DNA from: an uncultured Francisella sp.
GTDB taxonomy: Bacteria; Pseudomonadota; Gammaproteobacteria; Burkholderiales; Neisseriaceae
Assembly: GCA_943914555.1 (NCBI GenBank)
Contig: CALUCM010000021.1
Span: 1 to 21,659 of the forward strand
Reading direction: 5' to 3'
Length of the DNA: 21,659 nt
The position numbers and the translations under genes are program-made. Positions 6,408 to 13,925 of this stretch are shown here, one piece after another (the stretch's first letter is position 1; every line of letters starts with the position of its first letter). Below the pieces are notes generated by a model that saw nothing but the letters and a program-made list of their open reading frames with translations, was not told the origin of the DNA and did not search any database.

Positions 6408-8771
6408 ATGGTAAAGAAATTGATAGTAAAAAAAGTAGCGGTTTTGGGAGCAGGTGTGATGGGTGCGCAAATCGCTGCCCATCTTGCCAATGCAAAAGTA
6501 CAAGTTATATTGTTTGATCTTGCCTGCAAAGAGGGATCTAAAAATGCAATTGTAGAGAAAGCGCTAAAAGGACTGAGTAAACTTAAGCCCGCCCCTTTTG
6601 CCAGTGATGATGCTATTGCCTATATTCAAGCCGCTAATTATGAGGATGATTTAGATTTACTTAAGGAATGTGATTTAGTGATTGAAGCTGTTGCCGAAAA
6701 GTTTTCAATTAAGGAAAGTGTGTATCAAACAGTTATACCCTATCTAAGTAAAGAAGCTATTTTTGCGACTAATACCTCAGGATTATCAATTGAAGAGTTA
6801 GCATCTAAATTTTCACAAAATTTGAAACATCGCTTCTGTGGGGTGCATTTTTTCAATCCCCCTCGTTATATGCATTTAGTTGAACTGATTCCTTGTACAG
6901 AAACTGAAGAAAGCTGTCTACAAGATCTTGAATATTTCTTGGTTAGTGTTCTTGGTAAGGGAGTGGTGCGAGCAAAAGATACACCTAATTTTATTGCTAA
7001 CCGTCTTGGTGTGTTTTCTATGTTAGCTACTATTGCGAATGCTGAAAAATATCAAATAGATTTTGCTACGGTTGATGATTTAACAGGCAAAAGGCTAGGC
7101 CGACCTAAATCTGCCACTTTTCGCACAGCAGATGTGGTAGGACTTGATACGTTTGCTCATGTTGCTAAAACTATGGAAGATGCTTTACCTAATGATCCAT
7201 GGCATCGTTACTTTACTTTGCCAGAATGGCTCACTGCGTTAATCAATGAAGGTAAATTGGGAGCAAAAACTGGTGGCGGTATTTATCAGCGAGTTAAAGG
7301 AAAAACTTTTGTTTGGGATCCAGATTCTAAACAGTATGTGGAAAGTGTTAGTAAAGCTGATAGAGAAGTAATTGAGATACTAAAGAATAAAAATGCCTTG
7401 GAAAAGTTTAAGGCCTTGCGTGGTTCAGATCACCCGCAGGCAAAGTTTTTATGGCATTGTTTTGCTGATCTGTTTCATTATACTGCCTATCACGCGCAAT
7501 CTATTGCAAATACGGCAAGGGATATTGATTTTGCAATTCGTTGGGGCTTTGGCTGGGAGGAGGGACCGCTTGAGTCTTGGCAGAGGGCTGGTATTGAGCA
7601 AATAAAAACTTGGCTATTAGAAGAAATACAAGCGAATCGATTGCTTAGTGGGGCGCCACTTCCTATATGGTTAGAAGGGCTGAAGGCTTTTCATAATCAG
7701 CAAGGTAGTTTTAATTTCAATACAAAACAATACCAAGCAAGAAGTGAGCTTAATGTTTATCATCGTCAAATCGTACCAGCAACTTTGTTTGGTGAATCGC
7801 GTGGTGATCTGGGTAAAATTGTTTGGAAAAATAATGCGGTGCGTGCGTTCACTTTGGACGATAAAGTGTTAGTAGTGGAAAATATCACTAAAAATCATGC
7901 AATTGGACAAGAAGTATTAGAAGGGATTAATCATGCTCTTGATATGGCAGAGGATGGTTTTGCTGCCATGGTACTGTGGAATGAGCAAGTACCTTTTTCA
8001 GTGGGAGCTGATTTGAAATCAATGGCGCCTGCTTTTGCAAGTGGTGATTTTGCATCGATTGATCGCATAATACATTTGTTTCAAAAGACCTCTATGCGTT
8101 TGCGTTATTCTTATATTCCGGTAGTAGCTGCTGTACAAGGATATGCTTTTGGTGGTGGTTGTGAGATGTTGCTGCACTGCGATAGAGTGGTTGCTGCTCT
8201 TGAATCTTACATTGGTTTGGTTGAAGTAGGTGTGGGGTTATTACCAGCTGGGGGTGGTACTAAGGAATTTGCTTTGCGTGCAGCCCAAGAGAGTAAGGGT
8301 GATTTATTGGCAGCCATGAAGAATTATTATATGAATATTGCTTCTGCCAAGGTGGCAACCAGTGCTTTGGAAGCTAAAAAGTTGGGTTTCTTAAGAGAGA
8401 GCGATGTTGTGGTGTTTAATGCTTATGAAATACTCTATGTTGCGTTAAGTGAAGCGCTTGCTTTAGCCCAGACAAACTATCGTCCTGCTCGGCAACAGAC
8501 ATTTATTGCAGGTGGCCCGACAGTTGCTGCCTCTATTCAAGGTCAACTTGTGAATATGAAGGAAGGTCGCTTTATCAGCGATTATGATTACTATTTGGGC
8601 AATAAAATTGCTTGGGTTATGACAGGTGGGGATGTGGCCACAGGTAGTTTGATAGATGAGTGGTGGATATTGGATTTAGAGAGACGCACTTTTGTTGAAT
8701 TGCTAAAAAATACCAAAACACAAGAACGCATCCAAGGTATGTTAGCAACTGGTAAACCAGTAAGAAATTAA
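6408..8771 (+). CDS. FadN-type 3-hydroxyacyl-CoA dehydrogenase/enoyl-CoA hydratase fusion
   Basis: 787-residue two-domain enzyme for the middle steps of beta-oxidation: hydration of trans-2-enoyl-CoA and NAD-dependent oxidation of L-3-hydroxyacyl-CoA. Domains run dehydrogenase first, hydratase second, as in Bacillus FadN and unlike E. coli FadB/FadJ. The N-terminus has a Rossmann fold with GAGVMG (14-19), NTSGLS, catalytic His147 in GVHFFNPPRY, and KDTPNFIANRLG. The C-terminal crotonase domain has the oxyanion-hole loop near FSVGADLKSM and both catalytic glutamates, Glu586 (in GGGCE) and Glu606 (in GLVEVGVG), 20 residues apart as in classic hydratases. ATG 6408 is preferred because AGAGG stands ten bases upstream. 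The earlier in-frame ATG at 6366 lies inside the hairpin arm and would add a 14-residue tail. The next gene, fadA, begins 65 bases on. Confidence 0.93.
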   Translation: MVKKLIVKKVAVLGAGVMGAQIAAHLANAKVQVILFDLACKEGSKNAIVEKALKGLSKLKPAPFASDDAIAYIQAANYEDDLDLLKECDLVIEAVAEKFSIKESVYQTVIPYLSKEAIFATNTSGLSIEELASKFSQNLKHRFCGVHFFNPPRYMHLVELIPCTETEESCLQDLEYFLVSVLGKGVVRAKDTPNFIANRLGVFSMLATIANAEKYQIDFATVDDLTGKRLGRPKSATFRTADVVGLDTFAHVAKTMEDALPNDPWHRYFTLPEWLTALINEGKLGAKTGGGIYQRVKGKTFVWDPDSKQYVESVSKADREVIEILKNKNALEKFKALRGSDHPQAKFLWHCFADLFHYTAYHAQSIANTARDIDFAIRWGFGWEEGPLESWQRAGIEQIKTWLLEEIQANRLLSGAPLPIWLEGLKAFHNQQGSFNFNTKQYQARSELNVYHRQIVPATLFGESRGDLGKIVWKNNAVRAFTLDDKVLVVENITKNHAIGQEVLEGINHALDMAEDGFAAMVLWNEQVPFSVGADLKSMAPAFASGDFASIDRIIHLFQKTSMRLRYSYIPVVAAVQGYAFGGGCEMLLHCDRVVAALESYIGLVEVGVGLLPAGGGTKEFALRAAQESKGDLLAAMKNYYMNIASAKVATSALEAKKLGFLRESDVVVFNAYEILYVALSEALALAQTNYRPARQQTFIAGGPTVAASIQGQLVNMKEGRFISDYDYYLGNKIAWVMTGGDVATGSLIDEWWILDLERRTFVELLKNTKTQERIQGMLATGKPVRN

Positions 8772-8836
8772 ATGAGCAGGCAGGTGAATTCTTTTTATTA
8801 AGACTTGCTCAAAAGACAAAAATATGGAGTTAAATT

Positions 8837-10036
8837 ATGAGTCAGATAAGAGATGCATATGTGGTAGCGGTGAAAAGAACCCCAGTAGGCAAAGCACCGC
8901 GGGGGATGTTAAAAACGGTTAGGCCAGATGATTTATTGGTTCATGTGATCAAAGCAGTATTAAAAGGAGCTCCTGATGGTATCACTCAGGAACTCAACGA
9001 TGTCGTAGCAGGTTGTGCATTTCCTGAAGCAGAGCAGGGTATGAATTTTGCACGTGTTGCAGCTTTATTAGCTGGTTTGCCTGAAACTGTGAGTGGTTTG
9101 ACCATTAATCGTTACTGTTCTAGCGGATTAAATGCAGTTCAAATTATGGCAGATCGCATTCGCATGGGTGAAATTGAAGCTGGAATTGCAGGAGGCTCTG
9201 AATCCATGTCGATGGTACCGATGATGGGGAACAAGGTTGCTTTAAATCCATTAATATTCAAAAATGATGAAAATGCTTCAATTGCTTATGGCATGGGAAT
9301 TACTGCAGAAAAGGTAGCAGAAAAATGGCAGGTATCGCGTGAAGATCAGGATGCATTTGCCGTCGAAAGCCATAAAAGAGCTACAGCTGCAATTAAAGAA
9401 GGACGCTTTAAAGAAGAAATTGCTCCGATCGAAGTCACTGTTAAAACAGCGGATCTAGCTAATAGAACATTGAAAACAAATACTTATACGATGGATACAG
9501 ATGAGGGAGTGCGTCCTGATACCAGCATGGAAGGTTTGGCAAGACTGCGCACGGTGTTCATGAATAAAGGCACAGTAACTGCAGGTAATAGTTCGCAAAC
9601 ATCTGATGGTGCTGGTGCTTTATTGCTAGTATCAGAAGAAGTATTAAAAAGATACCAATTAACTCCTTTAGCTAGATTTGTCGGCTTTCAGGTAAGAGGT
9701 GTGCCACCAAAATATATGGGAATCGGCCCTAAAGAAGCAATCCCTGCTGTGCTTAAAGCAGTTAACTTGAGTCTTGCTGATATTAAGTGGATAGAATTGA
9801 ATGAAGCATTTGCTGCTCAATCTTTGGCAGTGATTAGAGAACTTGATTTGGATACTAATATTGTTAATCCTAACGGGGGAGCAATTGCTTTAGGTCATCC
9901 TTTGGGAGCAACTGGTGCTATTCGTTCGGCCACTTTAATCCATGGTATGAGAAATAAGGGTCTTAAAGGTTATGGTATGGTTACTATGTGTATTGGTATC
10001 GGTATGGGGGCAGCTGGAATTTTTGAAGTTTTTTAA
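8837..10036 (+). CDS. fadA: Acetyl-CoA acyltransferase (3-ketoacyl-CoA thiolase) FadA
   Basis: 399-residue thiolase that cleaves 3-ketoacyl-CoA with CoA to acetyl-CoA and a shortened acyl-CoA, the last step of the cycle. The active-site residues are all present: nucleophile Cys94 in NRYCSSGLNA, His354 in GGAIALGHPLGATGA, and Cys385 in MCIGIGMGAAG. The ELNEAFAAQ motif near residue 322 is also kept. The length fits degradative thiolases (about 390-430). It probably forms a complex with the upstream hydratase/dehydrogenase, as FadA does with FadB. GGAG (8826-8829) lies seven bases before the ATG. It is the last gene of the fad operon and is followed by a clear terminator. A biosynthetic acetoacetyl-CoA thiolase is less likely given the operon. 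Confidence 0.96.
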   Translation: MSQIRDAYVVAVKRTPVGKAPRGMLKTVRPDDLLVHVIKAVLKGAPDGITQELNDVVAGCAFPEAEQGMNFARVAALLAGLPETVSGLTINRYCSSGLNAVQIMADRIRMGEIEAGIAGGSESMSMVPMMGNKVALNPLIFKNDENASIAYGMGITAEKVAEKWQVSREDQDAFAVESHKRATAAIKEGRFKEEIAPIEVTVKTADLANRTLKTNTYTMDTDEGVRPDTSMEGLARLRTVFMNKGTVTAGNSSQTSDGAGALLLVSEEVLKRYQLTPLARFVGFQVRGVPPKYMGIGPKEAIPAVLKAVNLSLADIKWIELNEAFAAQSLAVIRELDLDTNIVNPNGGAIALGHPLGATGAIRSATLIHGMRNKGLKGYGMVTMCIGIGMGAAGIFEVF

Positions 10037-10054
10037 ATCTTTATTGTTTTACTT

Positions 10055-10094
10055 AAAGTCGCGCGTAAAGTATTACGGCGCGACTTTATTTTAT
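10055..10094 (+). terminator. Intrinsic terminator of the fad operon
   Basis: AAAGTCGCGC (10055-10064) pairs perfectly with GCGCGACTTT (10078-10087), a GC-rich ten-base-pair stem with a 13-base loop. It is followed by the T-rich ATTTTAT. It lies 18 bases after the fadA stop. Confidence 0.82.
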
Positions 10095-10101
10095 CAAGTA
10101 G

Positions 10102-10110
10102 TGATATACT
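10102..10110 (+). promoter_or_regulatory. Candidate extended -10 promoter of lemA
   Basis: TGATATACT is an extended -10 element (TG, one base, TATACT) directly after the fad terminator and about 86 bases before lemA. No good -35 hexamer is present, and extended -10 promoters can work without one. Confidence 0.4.
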
Positions 10111-10195
10111 ATAACTAGAACTCTGTTTGGTTAAGTTTGTTAGAAGCATCTTTGAGTAACGTAACATAAACTATATAGAATCTGAGGAGGCAATA

Positions 10196-10774
10196 ATGAA
10201 AAAAAGCTTGGCCCTATGCGGGGTAGTGTTAACATTAAGTGGCTGTGGCTATAACACCATTCAGCAACAAGATGAAACGGTAAAATCTGCGTGGTCGGAA
10301 GTGCTCAATCAATATCAAAGACGTGCAGATTTGGTGCCGCAGTTGGTAGCAACAGTAAAGGGATATGCAAAGCATGAACAAAGTGTATTTGTTGATGTGG
10401 CCAATGCGCGTTCTAAAGCAAGTAGCATCAGCGCGAATTTGCAAGATCTTCCTAATGCCAAGCAATTACAAGATTTTTCTCAGGCTCAGGGTGAATTAAC
10501 AAGTGCTTTAAATAGACTAAGTGTTGTGGTTGAACGCTATCCACAATTGAAAGCCAATGAGAATTTTAGTAATCTACAAACACAGTTAGAAGGAACAGAA
10601 AACCGCATTACTCATGCAAGACGGCAATATATTGAATCAGTGAGAACATACAATACTACTTTGCGTCAGTTTCCGGTTAATTTGACTGCCATGATGTTTC
10701 ATTACAAAACGCGGCCAAATTTCTCAGTCGATAATGCCCAAGTGATTTCTAAGGCACCTAAAGTGGAGTTTTAG
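10196..10774 (+). CDS. lemA: LemA family protein, predicted lipoprotein
   Basis: 192-residue LemA-family protein. The N-terminus is a short lipoprotein signal ending in the lipobox LSGC, with the acylated cysteine at 17, followed by the GYNTIQ(Q) motif usual after it. The mature part is a helical bundle with the family segments VKSAWSEVLNQYQRRADLVPQL, VERYPQLKANENFSNLQTQL, ENRITHARRQY and NTTLRQFP. LemA proteins have no settled biochemical role and are commonly encoded beside TPM-domain proteins, exactly as here. A strong GAGGAGG (10184-10190) precedes the ATG. With +2 Gly no inner-membrane retention signal is evident. It is the first gene of the lemA-TPM-TPM unit, with the next gene 20 bases on. 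Confidence 0.93.
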   Translation: MKKSLALCGVVLTLSGCGYNTIQQQDETVKSAWSEVLNQYQRRADLVPQLVATVKGYAKHEQSVFVDVANARSKASSISANLQDLPNAKQLQDFSQAQGELTSALNRLSVVVERYPQLKANENFSNLQTQLEGTENRITHARRQYIESVRTYNTTLRQFPVNLTAMMFHYKTRPNFSVDNAQVISKAPKVEF

Positions 10775-10794
10775 TCAAAAGGTTTGAGATAATT

Positions 10795-11691
10795 ATGCAA
10801 GCAACCATAAATATCGTCAAACGATGGATGATCTTGTTTATCACCTATTCTTTATGGTTATGTTCTCCAGGCGTCATTTTAGCAGCGCAAATTCCACAGC
10901 TCACTGCTCCAGTGATGGATGAAGCGCATCTTTTATCAGAATCTGATTATATTACTTTAAATCAAGAATTATTGACTTTTGCCAGAGAGAAGGGTAGTCA
11001 AATTGTTTTCTTAATCATTCCAACATTGGATGAAGAAGATATTTTTGATTATAGCTCACGAGTGTTTGATCAATGGAAATTGGGACGCAAAGGGGTTAGC
11101 GATGGCGTGTTGGTAGTCATTGCAGTTCAAGATAGAAAGATAAGAATTAATCCTGGTAGTGGTATAGAGGGCGCGATTCCTGATATTACAGCAAAAGCCA
11201 TTATTGACCAGATCATGCAACCTGAATTTCGTCAAGGCAATTATTTTGCGGGTATATATGGTGCAGCGCATGCTTTAGAGAAATTAATTAATCATGAAGA
11301 GCTTCCTGCTTTAAAAAAATCAGCTACCCAAGAGGGTTATCTGATTTATTTCTTTTTTATATTTATTTTTCTGATGCCGTTTTTTTACTGGTTAGAGCGA
11401 ATCTTAGGTAAAAGAATTGCTTCGGGTTTGTCCGGTATTCTCAATTTTGTTTTGGCCTATGTGTTAGGTTGTCCGCTCTTCATCTGTTTCATTGCTTTAT
11501 TCATCGGTTTTGCTCTTGCCTACTTTCTATTACTAAATCGTAGCGGGTTTCATTCGGATTTTTGGAATGGACCAGATAGCGGTTTTAATGGTAGAGGAGG
11601 AGGTTTTTTTAGTGATGGAGGCTTTGGAAGTGGCGGATTTTCTGGTGGTGGAGGTGGGTTTTCTGGTGGCGGAGCTTCTGGAGGATGGTGA
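10795..11691 (+). CDS. TPM-domain protein with signal peptide and Gly-rich tail (YgcG family)
   Basis: 298-residue membrane protein. A signal peptide (about 1-31, cleavage near LAA-Q) leads into a periplasmic TPM domain (about 36-165) with DEAHLLSE, FAREKGSQIVFLIIPT, VFDQWKLGRKGVSDGVLVVIA, and RKIRINPGSGIEGAIPD. Two or three hydrophobic stretches follow (about 182-200, 211-247), then a 46-residue Gly/Ser/Phe-rich tail (253-298) ending in GW. This is the layout of the YgcG/TPM_phosphatase family. Plant TPM proteins act in photosystem II repair, while the bacterial role is unsettled. AAAGG lies about 12 bases before the ATG, which is rather distant. The last base of its TGA stop is the first base of the next start codon, so the two are translationally coupled. 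Confidence 0.9.
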   Translation: MQATINIVKRWMILFITYSLWLCSPGVILAAQIPQLTAPVMDEAHLLSESDYITLNQELLTFAREKGSQIVFLIIPTLDEEDIFDYSSRVFDQWKLGRKGVSDGVLVVIAVQDRKIRINPGSGIEGAIPDITAKAIIDQIMQPEFRQGNYFAGIYGAAHALEKLINHEELPALKKSATQEGYLIYFFFIFIFLMPFFYWLERILGKRIASGLSGILNFVLAYVLGCPLFICFIALFIGFALAYFLLLNRSGFHSDFWNGPDSGFNGRGGGFFSDGGFGSGGFSGGGGGFSGGGASGGW

Positions 11692-12209
11692 TGAAACGAT
11701 CTTATATTCTAGCTAGAATCATTCGGCATGTATTTAGTTTCAAGGCATATGTAGCCCATTGTTTTCCTAAAGATCAATTAACACGTATTGAAAGTCAAGT
11801 ATCTGCGTCAGAAACGGGGCATATGGCAGAAATCCTGTGTATTATTGAAAGTAGCTGGGATCTACGTTCATTATGGCAAGGAAAAAGTGTAAAACAGCGA
11901 GCTCTGCAATGGTTTGGTCAAACTAGGCTATGGGATACGCAATACAATACCGGGGTGCTTCTTTATGTATCTTTTGCAGATAGACGAATTGAAATTGTAG
12001 CTGATCGAGGCATTGCGCAGGCTGTATCTGATGAACATTGGCAAGTAATTTGCGATAAAATGAGCCAATTATTTGCTCAAAAACGCTATATAGAAGCAGT
12101 TGAATTCAGCATAAAAGCTGTTGATCAGCAATTGCAAAAGTTTGTTCCGCGAGATGTGAAACAGCGGCCTTATGTGAATCAAGTTCCTAATCAAGTGCTA
12201 CTTGTTTAA
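11691..12209 (+). CDS. Second TPM-domain protein
   Basis: 172-residue TPM-domain protein without signal peptide or membrane helix, shorter than its upstream neighbour. The TPM pattern is visible in GHMAEILCIIESSWDL, RALQWFGQTRLWDTQYNTGVLLYVSFADRRIEIVADRGIAQAV and a C-terminal helical part with AVEFSIKAVDQQL. The start at 11691 is chosen because GGAGG (11680-11684) stands six bases before it. The in-frame ATG at 11685 would touch that site. The start overlaps the previous stop by one base (TGATG). LemA with two TPM proteins, one membrane-bound and one soluble, is a recurring trio in proteobacteria, and the proteins probably work together in the envelope. The exact function is unknown. Confidence 0.87.
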   Translation: MKRSYILARIIRHVFSFKAYVAHCFPKDQLTRIESQVSASETGHMAEILCIIESSWDLRSLWQGKSVKQRALQWFGQTRLWDTQYNTGVLLYVSFADRRIEIVADRGIAQAVSDEHWQVICDKMSQLFAQKRYIEAVEFSIKAVDQQLQKFVPRDVKQRPYVNQVPNQVLLV

Positions 12210-12239
12210 AGTTCAGGCAAATTAAGCAGACTTAAACAA
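12202..12239. terminator. Hairpin across two convergent stop codons
   Basis: TTGTTTAA (12202-12209) pairs with TTAAACAA (12232-12239), with two further pairs beyond a bulged base. The stem contains both the TAA of the second TPM gene and the TAA of prfA. It is AT-only except for three pairs and lacks a long T run, so it is a weak two-way terminator candidate. Confidence 0.4.
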
Positions 12240-13317
12240 CAAGTTCACTGAGATTTTCAAGTTGTTCTGCTTGATATTCTAGTAACAAAGGATTAATTAG
12301 TTCGTCTAACTCCCCTTCTAAAATGGAATCTAATTTGTATAAGGTTAAATTAATCCGATGATCTGTGACCCGCCCTTGCGCAAAGTTATAAGTACGAATT
12401 CTTTCACTGCGATCTCCACTGCCAATTAAACTTTTGCGATCAGCAGCAAGTTTTGCTTGAGCGGTATTTTTTCTTTGGTTATACAATCTAGCGGCCAATA
12501 CTTTCATTGCTTGTGCTTTATTGCTATGCTGAGATCGTCCATCTTGACATTCCACTACTATACCGCTGGGTAAATGGGTAATACGTACAGCAGAATCCGT
12601 TTTGTTAATATGCTGTCCTCCTGCACCACTTGCACGGAAGGTATCAATTTTTAAATCACTTGGGTGAAGTTCAACTTCTTCTATTTCATCAGCTTCTGGC
12701 ATAACGGCTACGGTACAAGAAGAGGTATGTATACGTCCTTGACTTTCCGTTTTGGGAACTCGCTGCACACGATGGCCACCGGATTCAAATTTAAGATGCT
12801 GATAAATTTGCTTACCTTTAACTTGTGCGATAATTTCTTTATAGCCACCTATCTCTGACTCGTTAATAGAGATAATATCAATAGTCCATCCTTTAGATTC
12901 TGCATATTTACCATACATGCGAAAAAGGTCACCTGCAAAAAGACTTGCTTCGTCTCCACCGGTACCTGCCCTGATTTCTAATATAATGTTTTTATTATCA
13001 TCCTCATCTTTGGGCAGAAGCAATATCTGCAAACAATGATCAAGTTCTGCTAACTTGCTGTGCTTGATTTGTACTTCCTCTTCTGCTAATTCTTTTAATT
13101 CAGTATCTTGTAGCATTTTTTGCGCTGCTTTAAGGTCAGCTTCAGTCTGTTGATATTCGCGGTAGGTGCTAACAATGGGTAATAATTCAGCATGTTCCTT
13201 AGTGAGTTCTCGGTAATTGGTAATGTCGTTGATGACCTCACTGCTGGATAGAAGATGGGTAAGCTCTTCTAAGCGATCTTGAAGATGAGATAATTTATTG
13301 ATTAAAGTTTTTTTCAT
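12232..13317 (-). CDS. prfA: Peptide chain release factor 1
   Basis: 361-residue RF1, which reads UAA and UAG in the ribosomal A site and triggers peptide release. The GGQ catalytic motif is at 233-235 inside SGAGGQHINKTDSAVR, and its glutamine is normally methylated by PrmC. The codon-recognition tripeptide at 188-190 is PKT, within RVPKTESQGRIHTSSC. This is the same position as PAT in E. coli RF1, with Lys replacing Ala. The IRAGTGGDEA block (about 115-124) and coiled-coil N-terminus are typical, and the PxT class excludes RF2. There is no clear ribosome-binding site before the ATG. The usual gammaproteobacterial neighbours hemA and prmC are absent: the gene lies alone, 122 bases after the lipoprotein gene and separated from it by a strong terminator. 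Confidence 0.97.
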   Translation of the reverse strand: MKKTLINKLSHLQDRLEELTHLLSSSEVINDITNYRELTKEHAELLPIVSTYREYQQTEADLKAAQKMLQDTELKELAEEEVQIKHSKLAELDHCLQILLLPKDEDDNKNIILEIRAGTGGDEASLFAGDLFRMYGKYAESKGWTIDIISINESEIGGYKEIIAQVKGKQIYQHLKFESGGHRVQRVPKTESQGRIHTSSCTVAVMPEADEIEEVELHPSDLKIDTFRASGAGGQHINKTDSAVRITHLPSGIVVECQDGRSQHSNKAQAMKVLAARLYNQRKNTAQAKLAADRKSLIGSGDRSERIRTYNFAQGRVTDHRINLTLYKLDSILEGELDELINPLLLEYQAEQLENLSELVV

Positions 13318-13370
13318 GAACTAAGATAGTGAAGAATGATTTGAGTCAACAAGGATTCGTGTGAAGCAGA

Positions 13371-13408
13371 TAAAAAGTAGGAAGAACCTATAAAGGTTCT
13401 TCCTACTT
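13371..13408 (-). terminator. Strong intrinsic terminator of the small lipoprotein gene
   Basis: Bases 13375-13389 and 13394-13408 form a perfect 15-bp stem with the four-base loop ATAA, followed on the minus strand by a T5 run. It lies 31 bases after the lipoprotein stop and isolates that gene from prfA downstream. Confidence 0.9.
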
Positions 13409-13439
13409 AAATTAGCAAATAAAGACGATACGCAGCGAT

Positions 13440-13679
13440 TTACTTGGTTGATGTATCATCTACTTTTGGTGTGTCAGGTTTAGTAGATGCATCATCTGCT
13501 ACTGGCTGTGCAGATGCATCATCGGCTGCAGGAGTAGCTGTGTCGTCAGCTGGTGCAGAATTATCAACAGGGGCTGCTTGTGTATCAGCAGGTACCGGTT
13601 GTTCAGTATTGGCGCTTTCCTGTTGATCACAAGCAGCAAATAAGAAAGCAGGCAAAATTAACGCTAAATATTTAGCCAT
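13440..13679 (-). CDS. Small low-complexity Asp+2 lipoprotein
   Basis: 79-residue predicted lipoprotein of unknown function. A short signal peptide ends in the lipobox LFAAC, with Cys17 as lipid attachment site. The +2 residue is Asp, which in E. coli keeps lipoproteins in the inner membrane. The mature 63 residues are almost only Ala, Asp, Pro, Thr, Ser, Val and Gln, with imperfect repeats of the type ADDTATPA, ADDASAQPV, ADDASTKP and VDDTSTK, so an acidic disordered tail is expected. I recognise no family. GGAGG (13687-13691) precedes the ATG, a near-consensus promoter lies at 13723-13751, and a perfect hairpin terminator follows. The gene is therefore a single-gene unit built for strong expression. 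Confidence 0.78.
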   Translation of the reverse strand: MAKYLALILPAFLFAACDQQESANTEQPVPADTQAAPVDNSAPADDTATPAADDASAQPVADDASTKPDTPKVDDTSTK

Positions 13680-13722
13680 ATGACATCCTCCATAGTAATT
13701 CTAAAATACAACTTAGGCCTAA

Positions 13723-13751
13723 ATTATCTGGCTCACTTTGATATTTGTCAA
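13723..13751 (-). promoter_or_regulatory. Near-consensus promoter of the small lipoprotein gene
   Basis: On the minus strand a perfect TTGACA (13746-13751), a 17-base spacer and GATAAT (13723-13728, five of six) make the best sigma-70 match in the window. The expected leader is about 35-40 bases with a GGAGG site. Confidence 0.8.
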
Positions 13752-13891
13752 ATAAATTGGCTATGTTATTGAAATAAATAAAGTCAGATAAATTGAGATA
13801 ATACTCTTTTTTTATTTGAATTGATTAAAAAAACATTTAAATACATATAAGTACAAGAAAATAACTAATTTTTATGTTAATCGCAGATCTG

Positions 13892-13900
13892 TGGTATAAA
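13892..13900 (+). promoter_or_regulatory. Extended -10 promoter of hrpA
   Basis: TGGTATAAA is an extended -10 element (TG, one base, TATAAA) about 25 bases before the hrpA start. No good -35 hexamer is visible. The leader would be short, roughly 18-20 bases. Confidence 0.5.
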
Positions 13901-13925
13901 CGACACACTTTTATTTTACAATAGT

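Noticed and set aside
10152..10181. TTGAGT-18-TAGAAT as a lemA promoter.
   Set aside because: The transcription start would fall inside the lemA ribosome-binding site. The extended -10 at 10102-10110 leaves a workable leader.
13444..13626. Open frame on the plus strand opposite the small lipoprotein gene (Ala/Ser/Val-rich).
   Set aside because: It is a shadow of the repetitive lipoprotein gene, with no ribosome-binding site, and the minus strand has promoter, signal peptide and terminator.
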